Shown: piece after piece, positions 57,375-64,000 of the stretch
Numbering within the stretch: the first letter of the stretch is position 1
Layout of the letters: each line of letters opens with the position of its first letter
From: Echinometra lucunter
Lineage: Eukaryota > Echinodermata > Echinoidea > Camarodonta > Echinometridae
Assembly (NCBI GenBank): GCA_029962745.1
Contig: CM057161.1
Span: forward strand, 8,124,357-8,188,356
Length of the DNA: 64,000 nucleotides
Direction: 5' to 3'
Notes under the pieces: generated by a model
Databases searched by the model: none
The model's input: the letters and a program-made list of their open reading frames with translations, nothing else
What the model was told of the DNA's origin: nothing
Translations under genes and position numbers: made by a program

Positions 57375-59048
57375 GAGAGAGGGGGTGGGGATGGGGAGGG
57401 AGATAAATTTTAAAAACAATGTGAGGCTGAAAATAGTGATCAGTATGCTTACTCTTTCTGCAACATCTTTAGACATCTCGGCAGCAAACCCATTCAGTGC
57501 CGAGTAATATTTCCTACGGACAGAAAACTTCCCCGAGCGATGAACCACATCCTGCTGTATGTGGTTTAATAAAGAGTCCAGTTTCTCCCCGTCCTAAGGA
57601 AAATTAAATACACTTATTCAATTATTTCCTTTCATTTAATTTCATTTATTTTATTTTTTCCATTTTCAACTTAGAATAACATACATAAGTATATATGAAA
57701 ATAATTACATAATAATTACATAATTGCACTTTAAAGTGCAATATCCATACTATAATTATTTGATTAGCAATAAACGGTAGATTTCTTAGATGATTGGAAG
57801 AGAAGACCGAGATCCAGTAAGCATGGTAAAGGTTAAATATATTGTGACCTTCTCATTCTTTGGACTTTGATGTGGAAGATTATGAATAGCTGATTATGTT
57901 CTATTACTGTTCTAGAAAATCATTGACTTCATATTCCCCCCCAAAATGAGATGAGTCTAAAACATTGCTACAAATCTTAAAGGGCTGTATGATCCCATAT
58001 ACTTATATCTGTGTGTGCAGTGATTTTTGACAAATATCTTCTCATCTTTATCATTCCAAAGCCTTACAGTACACAATTTTGTTCCTGTGAAACGTAATCA
58101 GTCTTTCCCAGCAACTTCTAAACACTTGAAATAGTTCCTCATTATATGTCAGTAGATGTCTAAATGATGACTGAATTACAGGAGCCTGCGTTTAAGAATG
58201 TTTTGGTTGGTTGGTTATGGTTGGTTATGGTTGGTTGACTTACCTGACTGCTAAGAAACCATATGTATGCCTGTTAGTAAGCAACCAGGGGACCGACGGC
58301 TTTAAGTCCCCTCCGAAGAACTTGGTAATGAGGATTAATACCTTACCAAAGGGCATTAGCGCATCCACTTGGTTTCGAACCCGCCGGGGACTCCCGGTTA
58401 CGAGACCACTGCTCTATCCACTAAGCCACAGCGCCTCCTTTTTAAACAGAAATATAGCGCCAAATAAATGTTGTGAATCTTCGTCCGATTCTCGTGGCTT
58501 TTGTTCCCTTTATAATGCAACTGCATGGCCCGGGGGTGTTTCATAAAGCCGTTCGTAAAGTTATGAATTACTTCACGAACAACTTGAATATGGCAAGCCA
58601 AATGGGATTTTCAATCACTATAAATCGCATCAGTTAAAGGTGAAATATGCAGATGTAGATTAACATTACTATTGTTCGCAAACATTTTTATTGCAAAGTA
58701 TATTATTTGCCACAATTTAGTTGAGATTATCGGAAATGCAGTCATACTTTGTTAAGATGTTATGAAAAACATTCGACACCTCATTTGGCACTTCATATTA
58801 AAGTCGTTCGTAAAGTCATTCGTAACTGACGAACAGCTTTATGAAACACCCCCCCCCCCCCGGGGGGGGGGGGGCTCATTTTTATCTTTTATGCGGGGTT
58901 GTTTCTTTACCGTCATCGTTACCATGGTTACTGGACTTACGTTAAGCACCACGATGTAGCTATCTGGGATGGTCTGTAGTCTGCTATCTATACCGTATAC
59001 CAAACCCAGTAACGAAAGGATCCATGCTGAGAAAATCCAGACTCTCAT
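49653..59048 (-). CDS. Proteinase K-like secreted subtilase (S8 family), complete 8-exon gene
   Basis: Eight exons add up to 387 codons including the stop, and every junction has consensus AG/GT ends with compatible phases. The order is: signal peptide (residues 1-19), inhibitor-I9 propeptide (about 25-95, with [10 protein letters not shown] and [11 protein letters not shown]), an 11-serine run near 105-115, then the catalytic domain. The triad is Asp150 in VLDTGV, His186 in GHGTHCAG and Ser335 in [11 protein letters not shown]. The oxyanion-hole Asn270 lies in AAGNEN. Spacing agrees with proteinase K (39, 69, 161 and 224 in the mature enzyme). The expected substrate-pocket motif SLGG is absent; the residues there read SWRF. 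The C terminus NRLLYLN ends like its paralogue at 62212. Acting extracellularly, it would hydrolyse peptide bonds after removal of its propeptide. A CCTAG acceptor-like site just before the ATG hints at a 5' UTR exon. Confidence 0.9.
50435..50606 (-). CDS. Subtilase exon 7 (catalytic Ser)
   Basis: 172 bases. It encodes AITVGATD…FSNYG…DIFAPGVDI and [11 protein letters not shown] with the catalytic Ser. Donor GTCAGT, phase 1. Confidence 0.92.
51294..51478 (-). CDS. Subtilase exon 6 (oxyanion Asn)
   Basis: 185 bases. It encodes [20 protein letters not shown] and then GNEN with the oxyanion-hole Asn. The conserved SLGG that should follow VMSMS is missing. Donor GTTTGT. Confidence 0.85.
51940..52020 (+). 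mobile_element. LINE 3'-tail relic in subtilase intron 5
   Basis: 'gttcaataaatacaatacaattcaattcaattc' style tail (52 kb) preceded by 'tttattcagagcagaat' looks like the 3' end of a non-LTR element. Confidence 0.35.
52190..52470. repeat. Dispersed G-run / 'gcgagcgagc' repeat in subtilase intron 5
   Basis: 'gcgagtgagcgaagcgagcgagc' with an adjacent G run recurs in style at about 7190, 8000 and 8190. It marks a dispersed repeat rather than a gene. Confidence 0.4.
52585..52726 (-). CDS. Subtilase exon 5 (catalytic His)
   Basis: 142 bases. It carries [20 protein letters not shown] with the catalytic His. The acceptor falls within a run of G, chosen for phase and homology. Donor GTTCGT is weak. 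Confidence 0.85.
53964..54076 (-). CDS. Subtilase exon 4 (catalytic Asp)
   Basis: 113 bases, phase 1 to phase 0. It carries [20 protein letters not shown] with the catalytic Asp. Donor GTGAGT. Confidence 0.92.
54171..54340. mobile_element. MITE 'cacctggggagcgtttcat' in subtilase intron 3
   Basis: The left end 'cacctggggagcgtttcat' and right end 'atgaaacactccccaggtg' are inverted. The middle repeats 'ctgacaagttgtcaga' motifs shared with the neighbouring element at 54725. Confidence 0.8.
54725..54894. mobile_element. TTTCATGAAA-type MITE in subtilase intron 3
   Basis: 170-base element. 'gggcaccgtttcatgaaagt' is the inverse of 'actttcatgaaacggtgccc', and the arms extend through 'tgtcagcactgacaagttgt'. 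Close relative of 45698-45853. Confidence 0.9.
55107..55272 (-). CDS. Subtilase exon 3 (propeptide end, poly-Ser linker, mature start)
   Basis: 55 codons plus one base. [13 protein letters not shown] closes the propeptide, then come 11 serines encoded by TCA/TCG triplets. [17 protein letters not shown] is the usual start of the mature enzyme. Donor GTATCA. Confidence 0.9.
55637..55819. repeat. AAT/ATT microsatellite
   Basis: About 180 bases of (AAT)n turning into (TTA)n directly at the left end of the LINE fragment. Confidence 0.95.
55823..56778 (+). mobile_element. 5'-truncated LINE with restriction-like endonuclease (R2/R4/NeSL type)
   Basis: This is the C-terminal part of a non-LTR retrotransposon polyprotein. 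It reads from about 55846 ([25 protein letters not shown]), shifts frame in an A7 run at about 55987, then continues open from 56006 to 56650. In that 214-codon part a zinc finger C-x2-C-x8-H-x4-C (residues 28-45) is followed by RHD (56-58) and a PD…D nuclease core (113-114, 129; IIDIAMPGD). These belong to the RLE-type LINEs of animals. The 3' end carries an (AAT)n tail at 56779. The 5' end is cut and opens with a 14-base perfect inverted repeat (55823-55853). Confidence 0.85.
56779..56840. repeat. AAT microsatellite (LINE tail)
   Basis: About 60 bases of (AAT)n directly after the LINE 3' UTR; probably its tail. Confidence 0.9.
57090..57231. mobile_element. MITE 'agggagcgttt…' in subtilase intron 2
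   Basis: The left 'agggagcgtttaatgaag' and right 'cttcatgaaacgcttccct' ends are inverted. The interior has 'gtcggtgattttcaccgac' and 'gccaatcagatgcgagga'. Related in style to 54171-54340. Confidence 0.8.
57326..57385. repeat. GT and GA microsatellite overlapping subtilase intron 2
   Basis: (GT)n of about 40 bases followed by a short GA tract. Confidence 0.9.
57453..57593 (-). CDS. Subtilase exon 2 (propeptide)
   Basis: 47 codons between a TTTTCCTTAG acceptor and a GTAAGC donor. It encodes HIQQD…[13 protein letters not shown] of the I9 propeptide. Phase 0 at both ends. Confidence 0.88.
57600..58200. other. Subtilase intron 1, unremarkable part
   Basis: AT-rich intron sequence with no identifiable gene or element. 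Confidence 0.5.
58203..58438 (-). mobile_element. tRNA-derived SINE with 'ccataaccaacc' tail, inverted copy
   Basis: On the minus strand: head 'tggcttagtggatagagc', B box 'gggttcgaaacc', body 'gtaaggtattaatcctc', 'cttcggaggggacttaa', 'gcttactaacaggcat', tail 'ccataaccaacc' twice. It is better preserved than 41822-42027. It lies in subtilase intron 1. Confidence 0.85.
58532..58852. mobile_element. MITE with 'ggggtgtttcataaagc' ends in subtilase intron 1
   Basis: The left 'gggtgtttcataaagccgtt' is mirrored by the right 'gacgaacagctttatgaaac'. Complete copy of the family represented at 36853-37300. Confidence 0.85.
58941..59048 (-). CDS. Subtilase exon 1 (signal peptide, start of propeptide)
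   Basis: 36 codons from ATG. Hydrophobic [16 protein letters not shown] is followed by the propeptide start [10 protein letters not shown]. It ends in phase 0 at a GTAAGT donor. Confidence 0.9.
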
Positions 59049-61007
59049 CGCTCAGGTGGAAATAGAGCTGTCTAGGAAAAACAATGGGTAATACATAATT
59101 AGAAAACAAATTTATTGGCATGAAAATTACCAATTATTATAATATGATTAACTTCAAGCAAACAAAGAGAAATTTAACATGCTTTTGAAATGCATAAAAA
59201 ATATGGCGGTTTTTTTTTTTTAATTCATTTATTTTATTTCATTTTATTTTCAGGACTGAGTAAAATATAATACAAGAAAATGGACAAACACAGAAGAAAG
59301 AGAAAATAAGAACATCAACTAACGCCTGCCGCGGACCACCGAAAGAAAACAAGTTCCTGTATGAGGCTCTCCTCATTATTTGATGCAAAAGAAAAAATAC
59401 ATAATATAATTGATACATTATCGAACCTATGGAAATTTTTAAAATCGGTAATAATACTAACCCCGTAACCCGTCTCCTAAGCCAAGAATTTCGCGGATGA
59501 CAGATAGTGAACGTCACACAGCATACAAGGCACTGCCTGTTGCATACCAAACGGAGGTGAGGAAATGGAGCGCCAGTTTTATCAAAACTAGAGATATTTT
59601 CCGTCATATTTAACAATGATTCCATGCAAATCGTATCAAGGGTCACGCAATTGACAATAGCATTTGAAATGTATTTTCATTAAAAATTTCATTGAACATT
59701 CTACAGTTTCTAAATGGCAGTATAATGGTAGCATCAGATGTGTTCAAATCAAATGCTATATAGTAAAAAATACATTTAAATATATATAGGGTGCGCTGTT
59801 AATAGATAAACCTATTAAAATTTTATTTGGTCTTTTTAAGTAACCTGTTAGTTGCTAAGTTGACCAATGCCATGAACGGCACAAGCACTGGATTGCCACA
59901 GTCGACGCTTGGCATACGTAAATACTGCCTATGTGTACCATACTATATTTCAAGTAATGTTGAATCCAAGGGTTTCGACCCATAGCGAACAAAGTGATGA
60001 CGAATCATGCAAACACTTTTGGTAAAGAGACCGTTCGTTTGTAAAGAGATTATTGCAGAGATTATATATTCTCAATGCTTAAATCTCAGTATAGCCACAA
60101 TTGCATGAAAAAAAATGAGAATAAGCTTACCCTTGTCAAGAATTGAAAATCTGTTTAATAATTAGAAGACGCGTTCACTTGTAATTACGTTCACAAAACT
60201 ATTGTGTTGATAGAGTGACAATCACAGCGGAAGAGCGGTGGAAGATTCTGATCGTACTTTGCTCACCGCAATCCCATACTCAGTGAGATAATACTTTGGT
60301 TTCTCGAGATAAAAACCTATAACCTATATTATTTTCAGCACAAAGATCAGTGTAGGTCCTTTGTGTCCTCTGCCTATTGTTTTGTGATGATAAGACCAAT
60401 TTGATATTCATCAGTATTTCATGAATAATTATTTGATATCCCTAAAAAAAAGTAAAGAGGATGTGTTTTGTTTTAGGCTGACAAACTCCATATTTCTCAA
60501 TTAGCAGGATAAGCGTGGCTCAGACAAATTGTAAGTACAACTATTACCCACTGATCACTTTATGCACAACATCACAACTTCAAGTTAATAAGTCTACTGC
60601 ATTTACTGCCCAATACTAAGTAAAAAAATATATATATAACAAATAATTATGCAGTATTTTTTTTCAAAGTTGAGCCACTGTGAGCTTTAACAATTCCTTG
60701 CGATCTTGGAAAGCGCCTTTTTTCTGGTATTTAAAATTCTACAGGGTCATCAAGTCATAGGGGTAGGGAATAAGAAAAGGGCCCATGTAATGCCTCTTTT
60801 CAAATCATTGTTTGATTTAGAATGCATTAAAGGCAAATACGTTAATCAATTGTTAATCAATTTATTGTATTGTATATCATATTTGTTAATCGGTTGTTAC
60901 ACTAGATTGTGTGCCTTTCATTTCAAACATCTTTTCTCTTCCCCCTCTCCCCCATTCAGGCTCTGTCTCTATCTCTATCCCCCCTCTCTCTCTCCCTCTC
61001 TCTCTCC

Positions 61008-61040
<33 letters not shown>

Positions 61041-61300
61041 GTCTCTCTCTGTCTCACTGTCTCTCTGTGTCACTGTCTCGTTCTGTCTCCCTTTCCCCTT
61101 CTCATTATTTTCCCCTCACATTGCTGTACGACTATCAGGTAAACTTAACTTTGCACTCCTCCCTGCCTTTCTGCTTTTATTTTATACATTGCATGTAATT
61201 TAGGCACAGACGTTAGCTCTCCACATTAGGGAATGTAAATATGAAATTATTATTCTTGGGATTTCAAATACCTATTTACCCCAGACTATATATTCAATAC
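59049..61300. other. Upstream region of the subtilase gene
   Basis: Probable promoter and 5' UTR sequence of the subtilase, although no motif can be assigned. A LINE-tail-like A/T-rich stretch lies at 59220-59280, and a CT microsatellite at 60972-61045. Confidence 0.45.
60972..61045. repeat. CT microsatellite
   Basis: (CT)n with interruptions. It produces artificial Leu/Ser-rich frames. Confidence 0.92.
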
Positions 61301-61306
61301 TGAGGG

Positions 61307-61723
61307 TTAACCCATTCGTGACAGAGGTCCACATTTTGTGGTTTGGCCTAATATCTTTTGATGCAAAGCCCTAAAAATCATACCAAATACATGAGCAGAA
61401 AGAGCAAAAAATTCTACACAAACTGTGCCCATTTTGGTTGCGTCAATATTCGTTGTTTGATGCTGAAAATTTTTTAAAGGAAAATAAGCATTAAAATCCT
61501 TAAATTGGCAATGTGATAGAAGGTTTAAAACCACCGTTTTCCCCTGCAAATTGGCAACTTTTTGACTCCACATAATAATTTCTGTCAATTCATATTCATT
61601 TCAGATACATGACGTTTTATAAGAAAAATGTAGCAATAAAATAAGAATGTTGGTGTTGCCAATTTGAAGAATAAAAGCTGATCAAATTAGGCTTTAAATC
61701 ATTCCTGTCACGAATGGGTTAAA
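61307..61723. mobile_element. MITE with 'ttaacccattcgtgacag' ends
   Basis: The left 'ttaacccattcgtgacag' and right 'ctgtcacgaatgggttaa' ends are exact inverses. The element is about 417 bases. A frame of 93 codons inside has no known motif. Confidence 0.8.
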
Positions 61724-62211
61724 CAAATGTGCGTAAACATAGTTGTTGCTTTGATGGATGATATGGCCATAATGTTCAGATACTGTTCACAGCTCTACAC
61801 TAATTGTATTCAATCGAGAGTGGAGTCCTTCAACAATATAGAAAGTCCATTGTCTTATTGAGAAAATAATAAACGGGGGAAGGAACGTATTAACCTGGGC
61901 TGACTCAAAGGAGTTGAAAAGAACTTTGAAATGATTGATATTTGATTATCAATTTTGAGATACCATATAAATCAACAAAATGAATTATCCACTACCTTTA
62001 TTTTTTCAATGTCGAATATAAATTTATACTCATAACCTAAACTTCATGAGTTTATTTAGCTAAATATTTAGCGTCTTTTTGATGGATCCAACCGTCTGAA
62101 CAGGATATAAATTTGTGTCCTTTTCAGTGCAACCGTGGGTATAGTATACTGTTCATCGGTACTCCCTGCCTTCCGTGTTATTTTCACAAGTTCTGATATT
62201 TTTCATAGTGG
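61724..62211. other. Non-coding stretch between elements
   Basis: Nothing recognised; probably 3' flank of the downstream subtilase paralogue. Confidence 0.4.
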
Positions 62212-62345
62212 TTAGTTGAGGTACAGCAGTCGGTTGGGCGACAGGAAGTCGGTATTGTAGATGTAATTCTGCGAGGAGTCTTGGAGGAGCTGGTCGCGAA
62301 CTTCTGATGGGGGAACTCCTTTACCCAGAAGAATAGCTGCAGCAC
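62212..62345 (-). CDS. Last exon of a second subtilase gene
   Basis: 134 bases from a TTCGTCAG acceptor to TAA. It encodes [20 protein letters not shown] and ends [18 protein letters not shown], clearly paralogous to exon 8 of the complete gene, same phase and length. No exon with the catalytic Ser motif was found between here and 64000, so the rest lies beyond the window or is lost. A LINE occupies the presumed intron. Confidence 0.85.
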
Positions 62346-62399
62346 CTGACGAACAAAAAAAAAACAACAGCAACAAATAAAACAAAAAAAGAGACACGT

Positions 62400-62846
62400 C
62401 TTATTCAGGGCCGGATCAAGAATTTTTCAGGGGGTGGGCGGTCGGATTTTTCAGGTGTTTGTTTTTTTACCCGAAAAAATTTGCTGACAAGCAAAAAAAA
62501 AAAGGTCCTCAGCATTTTCAGGTGTCAGTATAGCAGGACAATATGCCCTTTCTTCTTCTAATCATATGGCAATGGTAATAGTTGTTATAACCTATGAGGA
62601 GAGGAGTTTGAATCCCAGCTCGGCAGATGACTAAAAATTCGTTGTGTGTTAAAGGGCCTATCCCCTGCTTCAAATACGCAGGCTTTGTTTCGGTGGAAAA
62701 CACTCGGTTCCTAGGATATGGCGTAAAAGTGAGATCTGGGAAGGAGGAAAGTCACCACATAAGCGCGTTAAGAATACACTGCACTCTCCGTAAAGGGAAA
62801 AAAATGTAAGGGGCAGCTCCCCATTAGTGGTATAACTACACATCCT
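62400..62846. other. Non-coding stretch, presumed subtilase intron
   Basis: No gene seen. 'gggccggatcaagaatttttcag' and the phrase 'tttttcaggtgtttgttttt…ttgctga' resemble text at about 52980-53080, marking a dispersed repeat. Confidence 0.4.
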
Positions 62847-64000
62847 TTTATTTATTTATTTATTTATTTATTTCACATCTTTATACAGGGTGACCAATTC
62901 AGCTATACACGATAAAAAACATTAACAAAGATAAAAAGCTGGTTTGCAATTGGGCCCTGTTAATCAAAATACATACAAATTATAAAATACATAATATGCA
63001 AAATATACAAGAAATAAACCTTTAAAGTCCCAATCCTCATCAGAAACACACAAACACACAGAAGCACCCAAACCCACACACACACACCCCCCATTACACT
63101 CTGCAGACTTACTTGTAACATAAATTCAACATTATGATTACATTTGACATAAGCGAAAACAAATTTTACAAATAAGATACAATTAAGATATAAATGGTGT
63201 GGGATTATTTTCAAGAATTCAGAAGACGTTTGAATATTGCTAATGATTGTGCAGATCGAGTGTCTTGGGATAAACAGTTCCATTCACTTATGCCTACCGG
63301 TATAAATGTATTTTTGTAATACTGCGTTTTGAATTTCGGGGCTCGTAGCATTAATTTATTAGTTCTTCGTGTTATACGCTCTGATACATCATCATTAAAA
63401 ATAAATTTGGTACTTAATAAATGGGGAGCTAATCCATTTACACACTTGTATACCATACATAATGTAGATTTCCTGTACAATTCTTTTAAAGAAGACCAGG
63501 AGAGAATTTGAAAAATACGCTCTGATGGGGTTTCCCATGTATAACCGCTAACGATGTAAGCTGCACGTTTATGTAGTTTTTGCACAGTATTATAATTAGA
63601 TTCAGATCTATACGACCACACATTTGAACAATACATTGCATGAGGGAGAACGAACCCTATGTATAATCGTTTAAGTTGTTCCACATCAAATATATGTTTG
63701 TTTCTTCTAATTAACCCAAGCTTTTGTTTCATTACTTTTACAATTGAATCAACATGGTTTTTGAATGTCAAAGTATCATCAATTATCACGCCCAAACATT
63801 TGTGCTGGGATACACACTCTAAAATAGTGTTATTGATTATTACAGATAGTGTTTTGGCCCGCAAGGTTGATAACCGCTGGCGAGAACCAAGAAGCATTAC
63901 TTTGGTTTTTTTTATCATTTAATATCAATCTGTTTTTACATGTCCACTCATATACTTCTTTCATTGCGGAGTTAAGCTGGTTTTCTACAGATTCTATGGT
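62847..64000 (-). mobile_element. CR1/L2-like LINE, 3' part, running off the window
   Basis: On the minus strand an open frame of 235 codons (63918-63211) covers the C-terminal half of a reverse transcriptase ORF (HKCLGVIIDDTLTFKNHVD, IGFVLPHAMYCSNVW, RAAYIV). The upstream frame continues to the window edge (LNDKK just before), but an extra A in an A8 run at about 63906 shifts it. A 3' UTR of about 350 bases ends in an (AAAT)n tail at 62847-62873. The well-preserved sequence suggests a recent insertion. Confidence 0.85.

Noticed and set aside
60706..61203. 165-codon Leu/Ser-rich frame
   Set aside because: Most of it is translation of the CT microsatellite.

Overview
This is a eukaryotic, AT-rich, intron- and transposon-rich window from an animal genome, most likely an echinoderm and probably a sea urchin. 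That assignment is inferred from three things: the many short palindromic foldback elements (TTTCATGAAA-type ends, 'ggtgtgaaagcg' ends), tRNA-derived SINEs and LINE relics typical of such genomes, and a proteinase K-like secreted subtilase with small phase-0/phase-1 exons. No bacterial-style operons, CRISPR arrays or rRNA genes were seen. No database search was possible.

Layout. (1) 1-24 kb holds a cluster of mucin-like single-pass membrane protein genes, all on the minus strand: A (924-1978, broken), D (5712-6412, one frameshift), B (15886-16930, one frameshift) and C (22756-23709, intact). A fifth, short and intact member, E, lies at 44732-45199 on the plus strand. All share a signal peptide, a Thr/Ser/Pro-rich ectodomain (in A, B and C with a 12-residue tandem repeat), a conserved juxtamembrane and transmembrane block (…SPPEEPLSAGAIAGIVIG…) and a short cytoplasmic tail. 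Positions 1-4558 and 14964-19548 are the same sequence, including gene A/B and the start of a LINE. The first copy carries many single-base indels and runs into a 500-N gap, so it may be an assembly artefact. (2) 19-22 kb is a decayed APE-type LINE followed by small elements. (3) 24-44 kb is mostly non-coding: microsatellites (a 0.9-kb CTA array, TA arrays), a tRNA-like gene at 29810-29881, and many MITEs and SINEs. (4) 49.6-59.05 kb is a complete eight-exon proteinase K-like subtilase gene on the minus strand (386 codons, every splice junction consistent in phase). A second paralogue is represented by its last exon at 62212-62345. (5) The introns and flanks of the subtilase hold several palindromic MITEs, the 3' part of a LINE with a restriction-like endonuclease (55.84-56.65 kb), and at the right edge a CR1/L2-like LINE (62.85-64.0 kb).

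How the genes might work together: both gene families encode secretory-pathway products (membrane mucins and a secreted protease). Their proximity is only suggestive. The most notable item is the mucin-like family itself, which joins a strongly conserved membrane module to rapidly changing repeat ectodomains, with copies that are intact, frameshifted and degraded side by side.
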